Of a stretch of DNA of 64,000 bases, positions 1-8,093 are shown piece after piece. Both the position numbers and the translations under genes were made by a program. The first letter of the stretch is position 1. The number at the start of each line of letters is the position of its first letter. The DNA is from Anaeromassilibacillus sp. An172 (GTDB lineage Bacteria; Bacillota; Clostridia; Oscillospirales; Acutalibacteraceae): assembly GCF_002160515.1 (NCBI RefSeq), contig NZ_NFKS01000015.1, forward strand, positions 1-64,000, written 5' to 3'. The notes under the pieces were generated by a model, which was given only the letters and a program-made list of their open reading frames with translations, was not told the DNA's origin and searched no databases.

Positions 1-2
1 AA

Positions 3-2423
3 ATTGATGAACAGAAAAAGAAAATCGAAACACTTCGCTCTGCCTTGAACAATGCATCTAACTCTTTCGGTGAAAACGACAAGAGAACAAAGAACTGGCA
101 GATCCAGCTGAACAACGCTGAGGCCGCTCTCAACGATATGGAGCGTGAGCTAAAGCAAAATGAAAAAAGTCTTAAAAATACAGGTGATGAGTTTTCAGAC
201 GCCGGTAAGGAAGCCGACGAGTTCGGAGATGAGGTTAAAAATGCTTCGGATGATGCTGAAAAATCCTCAAAAGCCATACAAAATATAGGCACAGCGGTAA
301 AAGGAATGGCGGTAACCGTGGGAGCCGCCACTGTTGCCGCAGGTGCCGCCCTGGTTGGACTTACAAAAAAGTTTTTAGACCTTGCTGAATCTACCCGAGA
401 ACACCGTGAAGACCAAGCAAAGCTTGATACTGCCTTTACTACAGCAGGTTTTACCGCAGAGCAGGCGGGAAATGCTTACACCGATTTTTATTCTATCTTA
501 GGCGAAGAGGACAGAAGTGTCGAGGCGGTAAACCATCTGGCAAAGCTTTGTAAATCTGAACAGGAGCTATCCCAATGGACGGACATTGCCGCCGGTGTTT
601 GGGCAACCTTCGGTGACAGTCTGCCCATTGAGGGTCTGACGGAGGCTTCAAATGAAACCGCCAAAACCGGACAGCTTACCGGAGTTTTGGCTGACGCTTT
701 AAACTGGGCAGGAGTAAGCGAGGAGAATTTCCAGTCCTCACTTGACGGCTGTAACTCGGAACAGGAGCGTGCGGCTCTCATAACAGACACACTCAACGGT
801 CTGTATCAGGAGGCGGCGGAAAACTACAAGGTTTTAAACGGCGATGTTATCGAAGCCCAGCAAGCCCAGGCAAGGCTTACCGACGCATATGCCCAGCTGG
901 GAGCCGTTGCAGAACCAATAATGACCACACTTAAAACTATGGCTGCCGGTGTTTTAGAGGAGATGCTTCCATTTGTTGAGCTTATTGGCGAGGGCTTACA
1001 GGGAGTTCTTACCGGAACAGCAGACTCCGCCAACATACTGGCAGAGGGTATTGCCGGACTTACGGAGCTGCTTATGGAGAAAATCTCACAGATACTTCCT
1101 GTGATTCTTCTTGCCATAACCGAAAGCCTTCCGGCGCTGTTAACAGCCGGAACGGATATTTTAATCAACATAATAAACGGCATCGCTTTGGCTCTTCCTC
1201 AGCTGACAACTGCCGCTTTGAATGTGATTTTAACCTTTGTAAACGGGCTTATCACCTCTCTGCCTTTGCTTTTGGATTCGGCTTTGCAGATTATTACTGC
1301 TTTAGCCACAGGACTCAGCTCCGCTCTGCCCACATTGATTCCGGCGATAGTACAGGTCGTAACTCAGATTGTCACAACTCTGGTTGAAAATCTTCCGATG
1401 ATTTTAGAAGCCGGACTACAGCTGATAACCGGCTTGGCACAGGGTATTTTAAATGCCCTGCCCATAGTCATAGCGGCTCTTCCGGAGATAATAGGAGGAA
1501 TAGTAACATATTTCCTTGAGTCAATCCCCATGATTATAGACACGGGAATAACCCTTCTGACCTCTCTTGTGGAGGCTCTTCCTGAGATAATCAACGCCAT
1601 TGTAGCCGCCATACCCGAGATAGTAAACAACATAGTTAACGCCTTAATCAACTCCATACCTCAGATAGTTCAGGCGGGATTTAATCTTCTTACCTCCTTG
1701 ATTCAAAATCTTCCCCAGATAATAGTAAGTGTTGTTGGGGCTGTGCCTCAGATTATATCCGGCATAGTTGATTCCCTGTCCGGAAATGTGGACAAGATTA
1801 TAAACGCAGGCGTGGAGCTGTTTATTTCACTTATTGAAAATCTTCCGACAATCATCGTCGAGATAGTAAAGGCAGTCCCTCAGATTATCACAGGGATTGT
1901 AGAGGCATTCGGAAACCTCATGTACAAGATAACCGATATAGGAGGAAACATTGTAAAGGGGCTGTGGGACGGTATAACGGGACTTGCCAGCTGGCTCTGG
2001 GATCAGGTTTCCGGCTGGATTTCCGGAATCTGGGACGGAATATGCAGTTTCTTCGGCATAAATTCTCCTTCCAAGGAAATGGCATGGGTTGGCGAAATGC
2101 TTGTAAAAGGTCTTGCCGGCTCCATTGACAGCGAAGGTGATTTGGCAGTCAAGGCAACCGAGAATCTTAGCCGTGACATAAGCGGAGTTATGAACGGTCT
2201 TTCAAAGGATATGAACAGCTCACTTCCCACAGACTTTGACCTAAGCGGCAATATCCGCTCGGCTTATGACGGCTTGTCCTCCGAAAAATCCCACGGCTTT
2301 ACAATAGTATTAAACATTGCAAACTTCAACAATTACAGCTCTGACGATATACGTCAGCTTACCAATGAGGTTATGGAAACCGCAAATCAATTTGCCATGA
2401 GGAAAGGGGCGGTATTTGCATGA
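3..2423 (+). CDS. Phage tail tape measure protein (5' end outside window)
   Basis: Tape measure proteins set tail length and are packed inside the tail tube of siphoviruses. The frame is open from base 3, so the true start lies upstream. The N-terminal part is charged and coiled-coil-like. A Gly/Ala-rich hydrophobic stretch follows, and then a long region of repeats of roughly 38 residues (LP-x-II-x-x-I pattern), which is typical of the family. Near the C terminus there is an INSPSKEM motif and a GLAGSI motif, as in TP901-type tape measures. The stop overlaps the distal tail gene by 4 bases (ATGA), so the two are translationally coupled. No peptidase or lytic domain was recognised. Confidence 0.93.
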   Translation: MDEQKKKIETLRSALNNASNSFGENDKRTKNWQIQLNNAEAALNDMERELKQNEKSLKNTGDEFSDAGKEADEFGDEVKNASDDAEKSSKAIQNIGTAVKGMAVTVGAATVAAGAALVGLTKKFLDLAESTREHREDQAKLDTAFTTAGFTAEQAGNAYTDFYSILGEEDRSVEAVNHLAKLCKSEQELSQWTDIAAGVWATFGDSLPIEGLTEASNETAKTGQLTGVLADALNWAGVSEENFQSSLDGCNSEQERAALITDTLNGLYQEAAENYKVLNGDVIEAQQAQARLTDAYAQLGAVAEPIMTTLKTMAAGVLEEMLPFVELIGEGLQGVLTGTADSANILAEGIAGLTELLMEKISQILPVILLAITESLPALLTAGTDILINIINGIALALPQLTTAALNVILTFVNGLITSLPLLLDSALQIITALATGLSSALPTLIPAIVQVVTQIVTTLVENLPMILEAGLQLITGLAQGILNALPIVIAALPEIIGGIVTYFLESIPMIIDTGITLLTSLVEALPEIINAIVAAIPEIVNNIVNALINSIPQIVQAGFNLLTSLIQNLPQIIVSVVGAVPQIISGIVDSLSGNVDKIINAGVELFISLIENLPTIIVEIVKAVPQIITGIVEAFGNLMYKITDIGGNIVKGLWDGITGLASWLWDQVSGWISGIWDGICSFFGINSPSKEMAWVGEMLVKGLAGSIDSEGDLAVKATENLSRDISGVMNGLSKDMNSSLPTDFDLSGNIRSAYDGLSSEKSHGFTIVLNIANFNNYSSDDIRQLTNEVMETANQFAMRKGAVFA

Positions 2424-3148
2424 GTTATTTTACCTACAACGGGAGAAGCTCCGAGGAGTTTAAGCTCCATATTGAGAGCAAGAATGTTTTTTCCGCTCCC
2501 GAATACGACATAGAGTTTCAGTCGATTCCCGGCAGAAACGGCGATCTGATAATATCAAACAAGCGTTTTTCAAATGTCAAAATTTCCTATACCGTTTTTC
2601 TGGCGAGGAAAACTGTTTCCGATTTATCAAAAACTCTCAAAGAAATAAAAGGCTGGCTTTACTCGGAACCGGACAGATACCACAAAATAACAGATTCCTA
2701 TGACAAAAACTACATTCGATACGGAGTAATACATCAGAATCTTGAGATTGAGGAGCAGTTAAACAGAGTCGGCGTGTTTACAGTTACATTTAACTGCAAG
2801 CCTTTCAGATACAGTCTTGAGGGATTAAGTCCTGTTGTAATAGAAAACGGAGGAAAGATATTAAACCCAGAGCTGTTCCCCTCAATGCCCATAATAGAAA
2901 TTAAAGGGTCGGGTGATTTTTCTTTGACGGTTCAAAACAAGGATTTTAACAAAACATGGAGCTTTAAGGATATTGAAAAGGGAGTTTCCTGCGACAGCGA
3001 GCAGATGAATTTCTATTGGGAAACAGAGCTTTTAAACCAGAAGGTAACAGGTAAAGATTTCCCGGTGCTCAACAGCGGCGAAAACTTCATTTCAACCATA
3101 GGAAATGTTGAACAAATCACTGTAACACCCAAGTGGTGTTGTCTTTAA
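2420..3148 (+). CDS. Distal tail protein (Dit-like siphovirus tail component)
   Basis: This 242-residue protein matches the siphovirus-type tail component (Dit) family, which forms the hub joining the tail tube to the baseplate. The N terminus carries the family pattern GRSSEEF...IPGRNGDL. The C-terminal half is a beta-rich galectin-like region ending in ITVTPKW. It starts at an ATG overlapping the tape measure stop. The next gene should be the tail endopeptidase, but a toxin-antitoxin pair lies between them, which breaks the normal tail order. Confidence 0.88.
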   Translation: MSYFTYNGRSSEEFKLHIESKNVFSAPEYDIEFQSIPGRNGDLIISNKRFSNVKISYTVFLARKTVSDLSKTLKEIKGWLYSEPDRYHKITDSYDKNYIRYGVIHQNLEIEEQLNRVGVFTVTFNCKPFRYSLEGLSPVVIENGGKILNPELFPSMPIIEIKGSGDFSLTVQNKDFNKTWSFKDIEKGVSCDSEQMNFYWETELLNQKVTGKDFPVLNSGENFISTIGNVEQITVTPKWCCL

Positions 3149-3155
3149 AAATGTA

Positions 3156-3184
3156 TTGCAAATTGCTATACAATATGCTATTAT
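3156..3184 (+). promoter_or_regulatory. Putative sigma-A promoter of the RelBE-type pair
   Basis: TTGCAA (3156-3161) and TATTAT (3179-3184) are separated by 17 bases and lie 26 bases upstream of the antitoxin ATG. An ATTG/CAAT inverted element lies between the boxes and could be an autorepression operator. A private promoter inside a tail operon suggests the pair is expressed from the prophage independently of the late genes. Confidence 0.5.
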
Positions 3185-3209
3185 TTAACTGAAAGGTAGG
3201 TTGATTTAT

Positions 3210-3506
3210 ATGTCTAAAAAAAGTGCAAATGTTACAGTTCGAGTTCAGCCTGAAATTAAAGAAAAAGCGGAAGCGGTGCTGGAACAAATAGGTATGCCGG
3301 TTTCCGTACTAATCAACACGCTTTACAGGCAAATCATTATGACCGGCGGCATACCTTTTTCTCTCTCCGTCCATAACCCCCAGACTCTTGATACAATGAC
3401 GTCGGAACAGTTTGATGCAATGATGGAAAAGGGTTATAATGAAGCAATCTCAGGCAACGGAAAGAGCATAAACGAAGCTTTTAAACAGATAAACGAGGAC
3501 ATTTAA
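3210..3506 (+). CDS. RelB/DinJ-type antitoxin
   Basis: This 98-residue protein has an N-terminal ribbon-helix-helix pattern (VTVRVQPEIKEKAEAVLEQ...VSVLINTLYRQI) typical of DinJ/RelB antitoxins. It is expected to bind its own promoter and to neutralise the toxin encoded immediately downstream, whose ATG is at the next base. The start at 3210 was chosen because it is an ATG preceded by GAAAGGTAGG. A TTG nine bases upstream is in frame but less likely. The function is family-based; the position inside tail genes is unusual. Confidence 0.88.
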   Translation: MSKKSANVTVRVQPEIKEKAEAVLEQIGMPVSVLINTLYRQIIMTGGIPFSLSVHNPQTLDTMTSEQFDAMMEKGYNEAISGNGKSINEAFKQINEDI

Positions 3507-3833
3507 ATGGAATATGAAGTAAAAATCACGAATCAAGCTACAGCACAGATTTATGAAATTATCTCATATATATCACATGTACTTTTAGAACCTGAAACAG
3601 CAAAAAGATGGTCAAGCTTATTGCAGGAAAAAATTTCTGAGCTGAATACCATGCCTTCGAGATTCCCTCTTATTATTGATGAACCTTGGCGAACAAAGGG
3701 TATACGAAAAATGGTTATTAAAAACTTTATCGTGTATTTCTTTATTAAAGAAAGCGACAGTACGGTTTGGATAACAGCTGTGCTTTACGGAAAACGAGAT
3801 CAACTTTCCGCTTTACGTGATTTAAAAATTTAG
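3507..3833 (+). CDS. RelE/ParE-superfamily toxin
   Basis: This 108-residue protein has the RelE/ParE fold signature: an N-terminal helical region (TAQIYEIISYIS), then the strand pair GIRKMVIKNFIVYFFI, and a C-terminal VLYGKRD. RelE relatives cleave ribosome-bound mRNA, whereas ParE relatives poison gyrase. Sequence reading does not decide which applies. The gene is contiguous with the antitoxin gene and is followed by a terminator-like hairpin, so the pair is a self-contained cassette. Confidence 0.85.
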   Translation: MEYEVKITNQATAQIYEIISYISHVLLEPETAKRWSSLLQEKISELNTMPSRFPLIIDEPWRTKGIRKMVIKNFIVYFFIKESDSTVWITAVLYGKRDQLSALRDLKI

Positions 3834-3842
3834 CAAAACATT

Positions 3843-3876
3843 AAAAAGAGTCGAGAAATCGGCTCTTTTATTTTGT
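3843..3876 (+). terminator. Rho-independent terminator after the toxin gene
   Basis: AAAAGAG and CTCTTTT form a stem around a loop containing GAGAAAT, followed by TTTATTTT. It closes the toxin-antitoxin cassette just upstream of the tail endopeptidase RBS. If efficient it would also affect late tail transcription. Confidence 0.65.
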
Positions 3877-3898
3877 CCAAGAGGAGGTGGTGCTGTCT

Positions 3899-5716
3899 AT
3901 GATTCCTGTTTTGTTTCCGGCAAACGCCGTTGATTTTTCGACCTTCGGTTTAGGCGCTCTTACAGACACTGTTTCCTGCGAGGTCACAGAGGAGCGAAAC
4001 GGTGTGTTTGAGTGCCTTTTAAAATATCCTGTAACCGGTCAGCACTATTCGCTGATTACAAAGGAAGCGATAATCAAGGTAAAACCAAACGATACCGCAA
4101 ACCCACAGGCTTTCAGGATTTACAGGATCACAAAACCCATAAACGGATTAGTTTCGGTTTACGGTCAGCATATTTCCTATGACCTTGCCAATGTTCCGGT
4201 TATGCCCTTTTCCACAGACAGCCGTTCGCCCTCTTTGATTTTAAATCAGCTTTTATCGGGCGATGCAAGGTTTACCGGCTGGACGGACTATTCGGAAGAT
4301 AAGGATTTTACTGTTGAGAAGCCCAAAAGTGTGCGTGCCTGTCTCGGCGGTTCGGATGGTTCAATGCTTTCAAAGTGGCACGGCGAGTTTGAATGGGACA
4401 ACTTTACGGTGAAGTTCCACACTCACCGTGGGAAAAACACAGGAGTTGTAATCGAATACGGAAAAAACCTTACAGACCTTGAACAGGACGAGGACAATTC
4501 CGGCGTTTACACTTCTCTTTTACCCTATGCCGTATATACGCCGGAGAATTCAGAAACCGAGGAAGTCGTAACCCTGCCCGAACAAACTCTGCCAATAGTG
4601 TCCTCGGAAATGACAAGAGAAAAAACTTTGATTATGGATTTTACGGATAAATTCGAGGACGGGGCGGTAATCACGGAAGAGCTTCTCCGTGGAGCGGCAA
4701 AGGACTACATAAAAAACAACCCTTTGGGCTACACAATTCCCACAGTTAAAATCTCCTTTGAACCCTTGTGGAAACAGCCGGAATACTCAGCGCTTTTGGA
4801 GCGTGTGAACCTATGCGACACTGTGACAGTCCGTCACACCTCTTTGGGAGTCAGCGTTTCGGCTATGGTCATTGAAACGGTTTACGACTCACTGGCAGAA
4901 AGGTACTCAAGCATAACGCTGGGAAATGAGAAGTCCAGCATGATAACCTCCATATCACAGGTTCAGTCCTCGGTGGAAAAGGTGGAAAATACGGTAGGCA
5001 GGTTTCCCAAGCTTTTACAGTCGGCGGTAAACAATGCCACTGCCTTAATAACCGGACAGACAGGCGGATATGTTGTGATAAACTGCGATGAAAACGGCAG
5101 ACCATATGAACTTTTGATTCTCGATGAACCCAGCATAGAAAGCGCCGTTAATGTCTGGAGATGGAACTCGGCAGGATTCGGATTCAGTTCCAACGGCTAT
5201 AACGGACCATATAAGACGGCAATCACTTCTGACGGAAAGATAGTGGCTGACTTTATCACAACCGGTTCTCTGCTTGCAAACATCATAAAGGCAGGTGTTA
5301 TTTCATCTCAGGACGGCTCGTCATGGTGGGATTTGGAAAGCGGAGAGGTTCACCTGAGAGCCTACGCCACCTCTTCAACGGTGACGGAAATAAGCGACAG
5401 GGTCACGGAGATTGAAGAAAAGAAAATGTACAGACTGGTTATAACCTCGTCAAATGGAAACATTTTCAAAAACGGGAATATCAGCACAACTCTTACCGCC
5501 ACTGTCTATTCTTGGGATGAGAATATAACGGAAAGCCTTGATAATAATCAGTTTATCTGGACAAGGGTTTCAGATGACAGCGACGATGATAAGCTTTGGA
5601 ATTCTGAACATTACGGAGGAACAAAGGAGATAACCATAACCTCAGATGATGTAAAAGTTCGTGCGACCTTTTTCTGTGACCTGATAGACCCAACCACAAG
5701 AAAAAGCCTGTTGTAA
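3899..5716 (+). CDS. Tail endopeptidase / minor structural protein (Tal-like)
   Basis: This 605-residue protein resembles the N-terminal region of siphovirus 'minor structural' or prophage endopeptidase tail proteins, which sit at the tail tip. The family-like stretch is GALTDTVSCEVTEERNGVFE near the start, followed by the beta-rich GQHISYDLANVP region. At about residue 505 an Ig-like module begins (ITSSNGNIFKNG...STTLTA). It ends abruptly with DPTTRKSLL seven bases before an interspersed repeat. The start at 3899 is an ATG 11 bases after GAGGAGG. The short Ig tail suggests this gene may once have continued into the next one. Confidence 0.85.
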   Translation: MIPVLFPANAVDFSTFGLGALTDTVSCEVTEERNGVFECLLKYPVTGQHYSLITKEAIIKVKPNDTANPQAFRIYRITKPINGLVSVYGQHISYDLANVPVMPFSTDSRSPSLILNQLLSGDARFTGWTDYSEDKDFTVEKPKSVRACLGGSDGSMLSKWHGEFEWDNFTVKFHTHRGKNTGVVIEYGKNLTDLEQDEDNSGVYTSLLPYAVYTPENSETEEVVTLPEQTLPIVSSEMTREKTLIMDFTDKFEDGAVITEELLRGAAKDYIKNNPLGYTIPTVKISFEPLWKQPEYSALLERVNLCDTVTVRHTSLGVSVSAMVIETVYDSLAERYSSITLGNEKSSMITSISQVQSSVEKVENTVGRFPKLLQSAVNNATALITGQTGGYVVINCDENGRPYELLILDEPSIESAVNVWRWNSAGFGFSSNGYNGPYKTAITSDGKIVADFITTGSLLANIIKAGVISSQDGSSWWDLESGEVHLRAYATSSTVTEISDRVTEIEEKKMYRLVITSSNGNIFKNGNISTTLTATVYSWDENITESLDNNQFIWTRVSDDSDDDKLWNSEHYGGTKEITITSDDVKVRATFFCDLIDPTTRKSLL

Positions 5717-5723
5717 CAAAAAC

Positions 5724-5790
5724 AGGGATTCCAAAGGGACCACGTCCCTTTGGCAGGAAGTTTGAAGGACAGAGTCCTTCAAGGTCTTAA
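5724..5790 (+). repeat. 67-bp repeat, left arm of an inverted pair
   Basis: This is the reverse complement of 7980-8047 apart from one extra base. Internally it folds into two hairpins: AAAGGGAC/GTCCCTTT and TTGAAGGAC/GTCCTTCAA. The two arms enclose the genes at 5820-7983 together with their ribosome binding site. It could be an interspersed REP-like element or the arm of an invertible segment. Confidence 0.9.
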
Positions 5791-5819
5791 TAATAATACA
5801 AATAAAACAGGAGGTACTT

Positions 5820-6899
5820 ATGAGCAAAGCTCAGGGACAATTTACAATTATTGACTATAACGACGCCTTGACCCTTACGGGTTACATAGGCTCAAACCTT
5901 GCAAAAACACAGATGTTCAACCCGGATAACAACACATATTCGCCGGACTGGACTTCATCCAATCTGGTGCTGACTCCAAGCCTTTATGTTATAGGAACAA
6001 CTACAGATAAAATAACTTCAAATGAGGTCACCTCTGTAAAATGGTATATCGGAAGCTCTTCCACCGCAATAACATCTTCCGGCTCCTATTCTCTAAGCGG
6101 AACAAAAAGCCATATTCTCACAGTAAAAGGAAACGTGATGGCAGGACTTCCGGGCATTGATTACCGATGCGTCATAACCTATAAAGACCCATCAACGGGA
6201 CTTTCAATAACGCACCCGCTCACAATCTCATTTTCAAGAGTTGTAAACGGCGGCGGTATTGTCGACCTGCTGGTGACAACACCCAAGGGCAATGTTTTCA
6301 AAAACAGCGAGATAGCGACCTTGACCGCCGCAGCCGAGCTTTGGAGAGGAAGCAGTGTAGACACAACCAACGTCACCTACAAATGGGCATTGATGGACCC
6401 AAGCGTTACAGGTTCCTCCTCAACGGGATATGACTCTGACTTCGGCACAGGCTGGAAAAAGCTTTCCGACACAACAGGAAAATATACCGGAACCGCAACA
6501 TCCACCATAACCATATATGCGGCGGCGGTTGAAAGCTATGCGGTATTTAAGTGTATGGCAAAGGACACGGATTCAACCTCAAGCACATACAATTCAAAGT
6601 TTTATGATGTGGCAACCTTTATCGATAATTCAGACCCGATTCAGATAATCATAACCTCAACCGGCGGAGATGTTTTCAAAAACGGACAGGGTTCAACCAC
6701 ACTGACCGCAGTCTGCTATCAGGCAGGAATGGAGATTGATTCAGCCGGCATAGGAACATACACCTGGACAAAGTACGATAAGGACGGTTCAATAGACACT
6801 TCATGGGGAACAAACGGCTCAAAGATGGGAAAAACTCTTTCAGTAGGAACGGCGGACGTTGATACAAAAGCCACATTTATGGTGGTTGCGGAGCTTTAG
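5820..6899 (+). CDS. Ig-module phage tail protein
   Basis: This 359-residue Ser/Thr-rich beta protein is probably part of the tail tip or fibre. It begins SKAQGQFTIIDYNDA, like other phage tail accessory proteins. It then has two Ig-like modules with the pattern T(S/P)xGxxFKN...TLTA...Y.W. The second module is close to the one at the end of the preceding gene. AGGAGGTACTT precedes the ATG. The gene lies between the two arms of the inverted repeat. A host-recognition role is inference. Confidence 0.7.
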   Translation: MSKAQGQFTIIDYNDALTLTGYIGSNLAKTQMFNPDNNTYSPDWTSSNLVLTPSLYVIGTTTDKITSNEVTSVKWYIGSSSTAITSSGSYSLSGTKSHILTVKGNVMAGLPGIDYRCVITYKDPSTGLSITHPLTISFSRVVNGGGIVDLLVTTPKGNVFKNSEIATLTAAAELWRGSSVDTTNVTYKWALMDPSVTGSSSTGYDSDFGTGWKKLSDTTGKYTGTATSTITIYAAAVESYAVFKCMAKDTDSTSSTYNSKFYDVATFIDNSDPIQIIITSTGGDVFKNGQGSTTLTAVCYQAGMEIDSAGIGTYTWTKYDKDGSIDTSWGTNGSKMGKTLSVGTADVDTKATFMVVAEL

Positions 6900-6900
6900 C

Positions 6901-7983
6901 ATGAGAGCAACATCACAGTTCACCATAACCAATATATGCGATGTGATAACCTCGGACACACCGCCGGACAATCCCTATTTCGGTCAGCTTTGGGTAAACA
7001 CGACACAGGTTCCGCCAAAAACAATGGTGTGGGACGGCTCGGAATGGGTTGAGGAGAACGGTCTTGAAAGTCTGAGAAGCGAGGTTTCCGTCAACACCGA
7101 CAGGATTTCCGACTTTCAGTCGACCGCCGACGGACTTAACAGCTATGTTTCCTCTCTCACCGAAACGATACAAACAATATCCGACAGCCAAGGGGTGATT
7201 GAAGAAAACCTTTTAAGCTCGGAAAAAAAGCTTTCAAACCTTTCCCAGACCGTAGACGGACTTACACTGACCTTTGAAGAGCAGTACATGGGAGGGATAA
7301 ACTATGTTAAAAACTCAGCCGGACTTAACGGCATTACCGACGACTGGGAATACTCGGGAACCGTGTCCGTTGACTCCTCCACAGACACACAAAACAATAC
7401 GGTTTCAGACTCTGCTATTGTGCTGGGATCTTCTTCAAATCTCACCCAGTACGTTTACAGCGTTGTGCCGGGGACTTATACCATAACGCTCAAGGCGAAA
7501 AAGACGTCAAACTATTCGGGGTATGTGAAAGTGATCTACAACGGCAATAAATCCGAGGATGTTTTTAATCAGGTCCCCTCCTTTGGCTGGACAGAGTTTT
7601 CGCTGACTCTCAGCGACGTGACAGACCCGACTATAAAGCTTTTCTGTTACAGCCGTGGAAGCTCTCTTTACCTTTCAGACATAACGCTCACCGAGGGCGC
7701 TATTCCCAGAAAGTGGACGCCGGCTCCCAACGAGATTTATACCTCCGAGGTCAAAATAGACCGCAGGGGTATTGAGGTTTCAAACTCCGCTTCTTCTCAG
7801 AAAACAGTTATAACCAACACGGAGTTTGCCGGATATTACAACGACGAGGTTATTTTTACCCTCAATAAGGACGAAACACTGACAAAGAAAACCACCGTAA
7901 ACGGAGAGCTTACGGTGGGGAAAACAAAGTTTGTGCCTCTGGAAGATTCCTCTCAGGGGCTTAATATCGTTGTTCTTGATTAA
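6901..7983 (+). CDS. Phage tail/baseplate protein, coiled coil plus carbohydrate-binding-like region
   Basis: This 360-residue protein starts at the ATG one base after the preceding stop, with GGAG seven bases upstream. The N terminus (DTPPDNPYFGQLWVNTTQVPP...MVWDGSEW) is a short repeat found in tail fibre proteins. A coiled-coil stretch follows (SVNTDRISDFQSTADGLNS). A beta-sandwich of about 150 residues (NLTQYVYSVVPGTYTITLKA...) resembles carbohydrate-binding modules. Its stop codon lies inside the right arm of the inverted repeat. It is probably part of the adhesion apparatus. Confidence 0.7.
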   Translation: MRATSQFTITNICDVITSDTPPDNPYFGQLWVNTTQVPPKTMVWDGSEWVEENGLESLRSEVSVNTDRISDFQSTADGLNSYVSSLTETIQTISDSQGVIEENLLSSEKKLSNLSQTVDGLTLTFEEQYMGGINYVKNSAGLNGITDDWEYSGTVSVDSSTDTQNNTVSDSAIVLGSSSNLTQYVYSVVPGTYTITLKAKKTSNYSGYVKVIYNGNKSEDVFNQVPSFGWTEFSLTLSDVTDPTIKLFCYSRGSSLYLSDITLTEGAIPRKWTPAPNEIYTSEVKIDRRGIEVSNSASSQKTVITNTEFAGYYNDEVIFTLNKDETLTKKTTVNGELTVGKTKFVPLEDSSQGLNIVVLD

Positions 7984-8047
7984 GACCTTGAAGGACTCTG
8001 TCCTTCAAACTTCCTGCCAAAGGGACGGTGGTCCCTTTGGAATCCCT
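7980..8047 (-). repeat. Right arm of the inverted 67-bp repeat
   Basis: This is the opposite-orientation copy of 5724-5790, differing by one base insertion (CACCG versus CACG in the first hairpin loop). It includes the stop codon of the preceding gene. The two arms are about 2.2 kb apart. Confidence 0.9.
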
Positions 8048-8093
8048 TCACTGCTCACATAAAACTTAAAATACAGGCGAGGTGATTTTTATT

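Noticed and set aside
5724-8047. Diversity-generating retroelement around the tail genes
   Set aside because: No reverse transcriptase gene and no template/variable repeat pair in direct orientation; the repeats are inverted and non-coding.
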